From Bacteroidota bacterium (lineage in GTDB: Bacteria > Bacteroidota > Bacteroidia > Chitinophagales > Chitinophagaceae), in NCBI GenBank assembly GCA_013287475.1, contig JABDDT010000011.1, positions 1 through 61,076 of the forward strand: DNA of 61,076 bases. Direction: 5' to 3'. The notes beneath the pieces are model-generated. The model did not search any database. It saw nothing but the letters and a program-made list of their open reading frames with translations, and had not been told where the DNA came from. Position numbers and translations under genes: made by a program. Below, one piece after another: positions 61,035-61,076 of this stretch (position 1 is its first letter; each line of letters opens with the position of its first letter).

Positions 61035-61076
61035 ATTATTCATTCTGAGCGAAGGCTGGTTATCGGATTGGCCAAC

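Noticed and set aside
1-61076. CRISPR array, tRNA, rRNA, transposase or phage genes
   Set aside because: I saw no regularly spaced repeats with spacers, no cloverleaf-like sequence with a recognisable T-loop, and no integrase or transposase motif. A tRNA scan was not possible by eye, so a missed tRNA cannot be fully excluded.

Overview
The window reads as chromosomal DNA of a Bacteroidota bacterium, most likely a soil or freshwater member of the Chitinophagaceae or a close relative. The evidence is a FecR / SusC (with STN domain) / SusD run, many lipoprotein and Sec signal peptides on secreted propeller and barrel proteins, Bacteroidota-type ECF sigma factors, AT-rich DNA with short intergenic gaps, and families typical of the phylum (DUF5009, YXWGXW, LVIVD, MauE/DoxX-like). 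I see no rRNA, tRNA, CRISPR array, transposase or phage module. These calls come from reading motifs by eye; no database was searched.

Region 1 (1-11.9 kb) is a general envelope and carbohydrate region. It holds an esterase-like hydrolase, a PlsC-type acyltransferase, a GNAT enzyme, an MFS exporter, the fluoride channel CrcB, a secreted beta-lactamase-fold hydrolase, a DUF5009 membrane acyltransferase divergent from a sialate O-acetylesterase, and a YtcJ-type amidohydrolase lipoprotein. Region 2 (12.0-15.5 kb) is the conserved three-gene set of circularly permuted ATP-grasp, alpha-E protein and transglutaminase, preceded by a perfect 20-bp palindrome. Region 3 (15.5-20.5 kb) has a semialdehyde dehydrogenase, a secreted protein of unknown role, and a divergent ICMT-type methyltransferase / MarR pair.

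Region 4 (20.6-34.2 kb) is the most unusual part. FecR-SusC-SusD is followed by two tandem paralogues of a secreted thioredoxin-fold protein with a DUF3738-like C-terminal half. Facing them on the minus strand are an AraC regulator, a MauE/DoxX-like membrane protein with a CSCGG motif, a 76-aa secreted four-cysteine peptide, an internal terminator, and a 352-aa membrane-anchored protein that looks like a beta-propeller. The spacer between the two thioredoxin genes is a fusion scar: it keeps the last codons of SusD and the last codons of the 352-aa gene, which shows how the tandem duplication arose. Together this suggests an undescribed redox and secreted-peptide system. FecR has no sigma factor beside it; an ECF sigma factor without an anti-sigma gene lies 12 kb away.

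Region 5 (34.2-44.5 kb) is central carbon metabolism: an AraC regulator divergent from ppsA and fbp (gluconeogenesis), then a sulfatase, a secreted cyclophilin, a flavin reductase and a GH13 alpha-amylase-like enzyme. Region 6 (44.8-61.1 kb) holds a lipoprotein PQQ-type sugar dehydrogenase fused to PKD and cytochrome c domains, a Tat-exported sugar isomerase-like protein, a YXWGXW protein with a His/Pro/Gln tail, a PIG-L deacetylase, an ECF sigma factor with an overlapping anti-sigma/barrel gene, LVIVD, PQQ-like and NHL propeller lipoproteins, small membrane proteins and a BamA-like barrel without POTRA domains.
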